A DNA stretch of 23,558 nucleotides, from NCBI GenBank assembly GCA_049975065.1, contig JBNGDN010000024.1. One strand, written 5' to 3'. The translations under genes and the position numbers were made by a program. This stretch comes from Hydrogenovibrio sp049975065. Lineage in GTDB: Bacteria > Pseudomonadota > Gammaproteobacteria > Thiomicrospirales > Thiomicrospiraceae. Position 1 is the first letter of the stretch. Every line of letters begins with the position of its first letter. The notes beneath the pieces are model-generated. The model was given only the letters and a program-made list of their open reading frames with translations. It was not told the DNA's origin and searched no databases. Positions 21,721-23,558 of this stretch are shown here, in pieces.

Positions 21721-22527
21721 ATGAAAATCGTTGGTTTACCCACACTATCCGACAACTACACTTGGGTGCTGCTTGACGACAACCCCGAACACCACCAGGC
21801 CTGGGTTGTGGATCCCGGGCAAGCGAAACCAGTGATTGACTACCTACACGCACACCGTAAGACATTAGCCGGCATACTGCTAACGCATCATCACTGGGAT
21901 CACACCAACGGCATCAGCGAATTGCGCCATCAATACGGAGACGTATCGATTGTCAGTCAGGCTCAAGGGCCCTTTAAACCCGTCACCTTCCCGGTGACCG
22001 AAGGCGACGAGATTCGCATTCACGACAAAACATTCACCGTGCTGGCGACCCCAGGGCACACCCACGAACACCTGAGTTTTTACCACCCGGAAATATTGTT
22101 CTGTGGCGATGTACTCTTTACCGGCGGCTGCGGAAAAACCTGGACGCAACCGGCATCGGTCATGGCACAGTCCCTGCTGAAGCTGCGCGACTTGCCGGAC
22201 GACTGTGCCGTTTATTGCGGTCACGAATACACCTATGCCAACCTGAACTTCGCACGAATCGCCGAACCGGACAATCCTGAGATTGCCGAACGGCTCGCCC
22301 AAGTCAAACTCGCCACTCAAAAGGGTAACCCCTGTGTGCCCGCACCGCTCGGCTTAGAAAAGCGAACCAACCCCTTTCTGAGATTCGATCGTTCACCGCT
22401 CAAACACATTTTGATCGCACGCAGTGGCCAACCAACCTTGAGTGATGCCGAAGCTTACGCACACCTGAGAGCCTGGAAGGACACGCTTGACGCAACCGGA
22501 ACACTGGAAGCGGGCCTGTATGATTAA
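21721..22527 (+). CDS. gloB: Hydroxyacylglutathione hydrolase (glyoxalase II)
   Basis: 268 residues. It hydrolyses S-lactoylglutathione to lactate and glutathione, the second step of methylglyoxal removal in the cytosol. The metallo-beta-lactamase metal ligands are LLTHHHWDHTNG, ATPGHTHEH, LFCGDVLFTGGCG and YCGHEYT. The C-terminal glutathione-binding region (LGLEKRTNPFLRFD) is present, so the length is normal for the family. An exact CCAGGCCTGG lies near the 5' end. mltD follows 34 bp later on the same strand, as in E. coli. Confidence 0.95.
   Translation: MKIVGLPTLSDNYTWVLLDDNPEHHQAWVVDPGQAKPVIDYLHAHRKTLAGILLTHHHWDHTNGISELRHQYGDVSIVSQAQGPFKPVTFPVTEGDEIRIHDKTFTVLATPGHTHEHLSFYHPEILFCGDVLFTGGCGKTWTQPASVMAQSLLKLRDLPDDCAVYCGHEYTYANLNFARIAEPDNPEIAERLAQVKLATQKGNPCVPAPLGLEKRTNPFLRFDRSPLKHILIARSGQPTLSDAEAYAHLRAWKDTLDATGTLEAGLYD
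21795..21804. repeat. CCAGGCCTGG palindrome, 5' part of gloB
   Basis: Exact copy. In the gloB frame it encodes Gln-Ala-Trp (HHQAWVVDPG). The Trp and Gln codons lie just before the conserved VDPG, a variable segment in the family. Confidence 0.9.
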
Positions 22528-22561
22528 CCCTTTAACCTCAACTCAAACAGGTTTTAATTTT

Positions 22562-23558
22562 ATGCCTTTTTTCTCCAAACGCCTCTTGCCATGGCTGGTT
22601 ATCGGCAGCGCGTTTCTATCCAGTGGCTGCAGCCAACTCACTCAAAATGCCGTCAAATCGGATCTTGCCGACGCCCATTCGACCACGCCGAGTAAACTGC
22701 CGCTGTCCGAACCTGTGATCACCGAAACGCAGGAAACCGACGCGTTCGAAAATACCATACAGAGCGCCACGCAGCGCTTCAATGGCTTGCAATCCAACCC
22801 CAGCCTTTCCAATCATCTGGATCAGGCGCTGGTGTTTTCAACCGAGCAACCCACCTATCAAAATCTCTGGGATGAGATCGGCGGCCACTTATTTCTAACC
22901 CCCGCCAACACGGACAAGTACGAAGACTACATGACCTACTACCTTCGCAAGAAGCAGTATTTAAAGCGCGTTTCCGTTCGCGCCAAACCCTATATGTACT
23001 TCATTCTCCAAGAAGTGAAAAAACGTCAAATGCCTTATGAAATCGCACTTCTACCGGTAGTGGAAAGTGGCTTCTACCCTTACGCACGCTCCCATATGAG
23101 CGCCGCAGGGCTCTGGCAATTCATGCCGGCCACGGGACGCATGTACGGCCTGCATCAGAACTGGTGGTTTGATGGCCGCCAAGATGTTTATCTCAGCACC
23201 CTGGCCGCGCTCGATTACCTCCAAGCCTTGTATATCCAGAACAACCACGACTGGCTGTTAGCACTGGCCTCCTACAACAGCGGTTACGGCAACGTCCTCA
23301 AAGCTCAGCGCAAATATCTGAGTCGCCATCCTGACGGAGTGGCCGATTTTTGGAACATTCGACCGTATTTGCCAAGAGAAACCCAAAATTATGTGCCACA
23401 GTTACTGGCGATCTCCAACCTGGTCAGCCATAAAAACAGCTACCAACTCGAATTGGAACCGATCCCCAACCAACCCTATTTTAAAAAAATTCAAGTGAAC
23501 GAACAAATCAGCCTGCCAAAAGTGGCACAAGCCACGCAAACGCCGCAGGATATCCTGA
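22562..23558 (+). CDS. mltD: Membrane-bound lytic murein transglycosylase D, N-terminal part
   Basis: The frame is open from the ATG at 22562 to the window end, 332 codons. The protein starts MPFFSKRLLPWLVIGSAFLSSGCS with a lipobox LSSGC (Cys23), so it is an outer membrane lipoprotein. A linker of about 100 residues precedes the SLT catalytic domain: LLPVVESGFYPYARS carries the catalytic Glu, then AAGLWQFMPATGRMYGL, VYLSTLAALDYLQ and ALASYNSGYGNV. It cleaves peptidoglycan glycan strands, leaving 1,6-anhydro-muramic ends. LysM repeats, expected at the C-terminus of MltD, lie outside the window. The ribosome site before the ATG is weak. Its position after gloB agrees with the conserved order. 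Confidence 0.93.
   Translation, partial: MPFFSKRLLPWLVIGSAFLSSGCSQLTQNAVKSDLADAHSTTPSKLPLSEPVITETQETDAFENTIQSATQRFNGLQSNPSLSNHLDQALVFSTEQPTYQNLWDEIGGHLFLTPANTDKYEDYMTYYLRKKQYLKRVSVRAKPYMYFILQEVKKRQMPYEIALLPVVESGFYPYARSHMSAAGLWQFMPATGRMYGLHQNWWFDGRQDVYLSTLAALDYLQALYIQNNHDWLLALASYNSGYGNVLKAQRKYLSRHPDGVADFWNIRPYLPRETQNYVPQLLAISNLVSHKNSYQLELEPIPNQPYFKKIQVNEQISLPKVAQATQTPQDIL

Noticed and set aside
1..23558. CRISPR arrays, tRNA or rRNA genes, prophage, toxin-antitoxin or defence genes
   Set aside because: I looked for repeat-spacer periodicity, cloverleaf-like ends and typical protein motifs and found none.

Overview
The window is chromosomal DNA of about 50% GC from a gammaproteobacterium. The dnaQ, rnhA, methyltransferase, gloB, mltD neighbourhood is a gammaproteobacterial cluster. 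A glutathione-dependent persulfide dioxygenase of the ETHE1 type and the overall protein character suggest a sulfur-oxidising lineage such as Hydrogenovibrio/Thiomicrorhabdus. That placement is inference and not proven by the sequence. I see no rRNA, tRNA, CRISPR array, phage or transposase gene. The window contains two runs of 100 N, so it comes from a draft scaffold.

Layout. Positions 1-2282 (-) hold the N-terminal two thirds of the RNA helicase HrpA, interrupted by an N run. A small tautomerase-like gene (-) and a YgiW-type periplasmic OB-fold gene (+) diverge from a regulatory region with short repeats. Positions 3418-8432 (-) form an operon in the order Gln-rich coiled-coil secreted protein, membrane fusion protein, RND pump; no outer membrane channel gene is present. 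Positions 8675-9286 (-) encode a membrane-anchored protein of unknown function. An N run flanked by a 55-bp duplication follows. zntB (9626-10634) is broken by both a frameshift and an in-frame amber codon. A 305-bp gene-free stretch with strong self-complementarity precedes a cardiolipin synthase gene. A ClC chloride channel (-) and an MFS transporter (+) are divergent. Next come an endonuclease/exonuclease/phosphatase protein (+), a SLAC1/TehA-family transporter (-), persulfide dioxygenase (+), SlyD (-), dnaQ (+), rnhA (-), a YafS-like methyltransferase (-), gloB (+) and the start of mltD (+, cut by the window end).

Most genes are housekeeping or envelope functions: RNA helicase, replication proofreading and primer removal, envelope transport, cardiolipin synthesis, peptidoglycan turnover and glutathione-linked thiol chemistry.

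The most striking signal is not a gene. The perfect 10-bp palindrome CCAGGCCTGG occurs 8 times in about 23.4 kb, with three further copies one mismatch away, against roughly 0.02 expected by chance. Copies lie in four genes, in different reading frames, and in gene ends. One variant forms the centre of a bidirectional terminator. It behaves like a genome-wide highly iterated palindrome or a DNA-uptake-type signal that I do not recognise from any described system.
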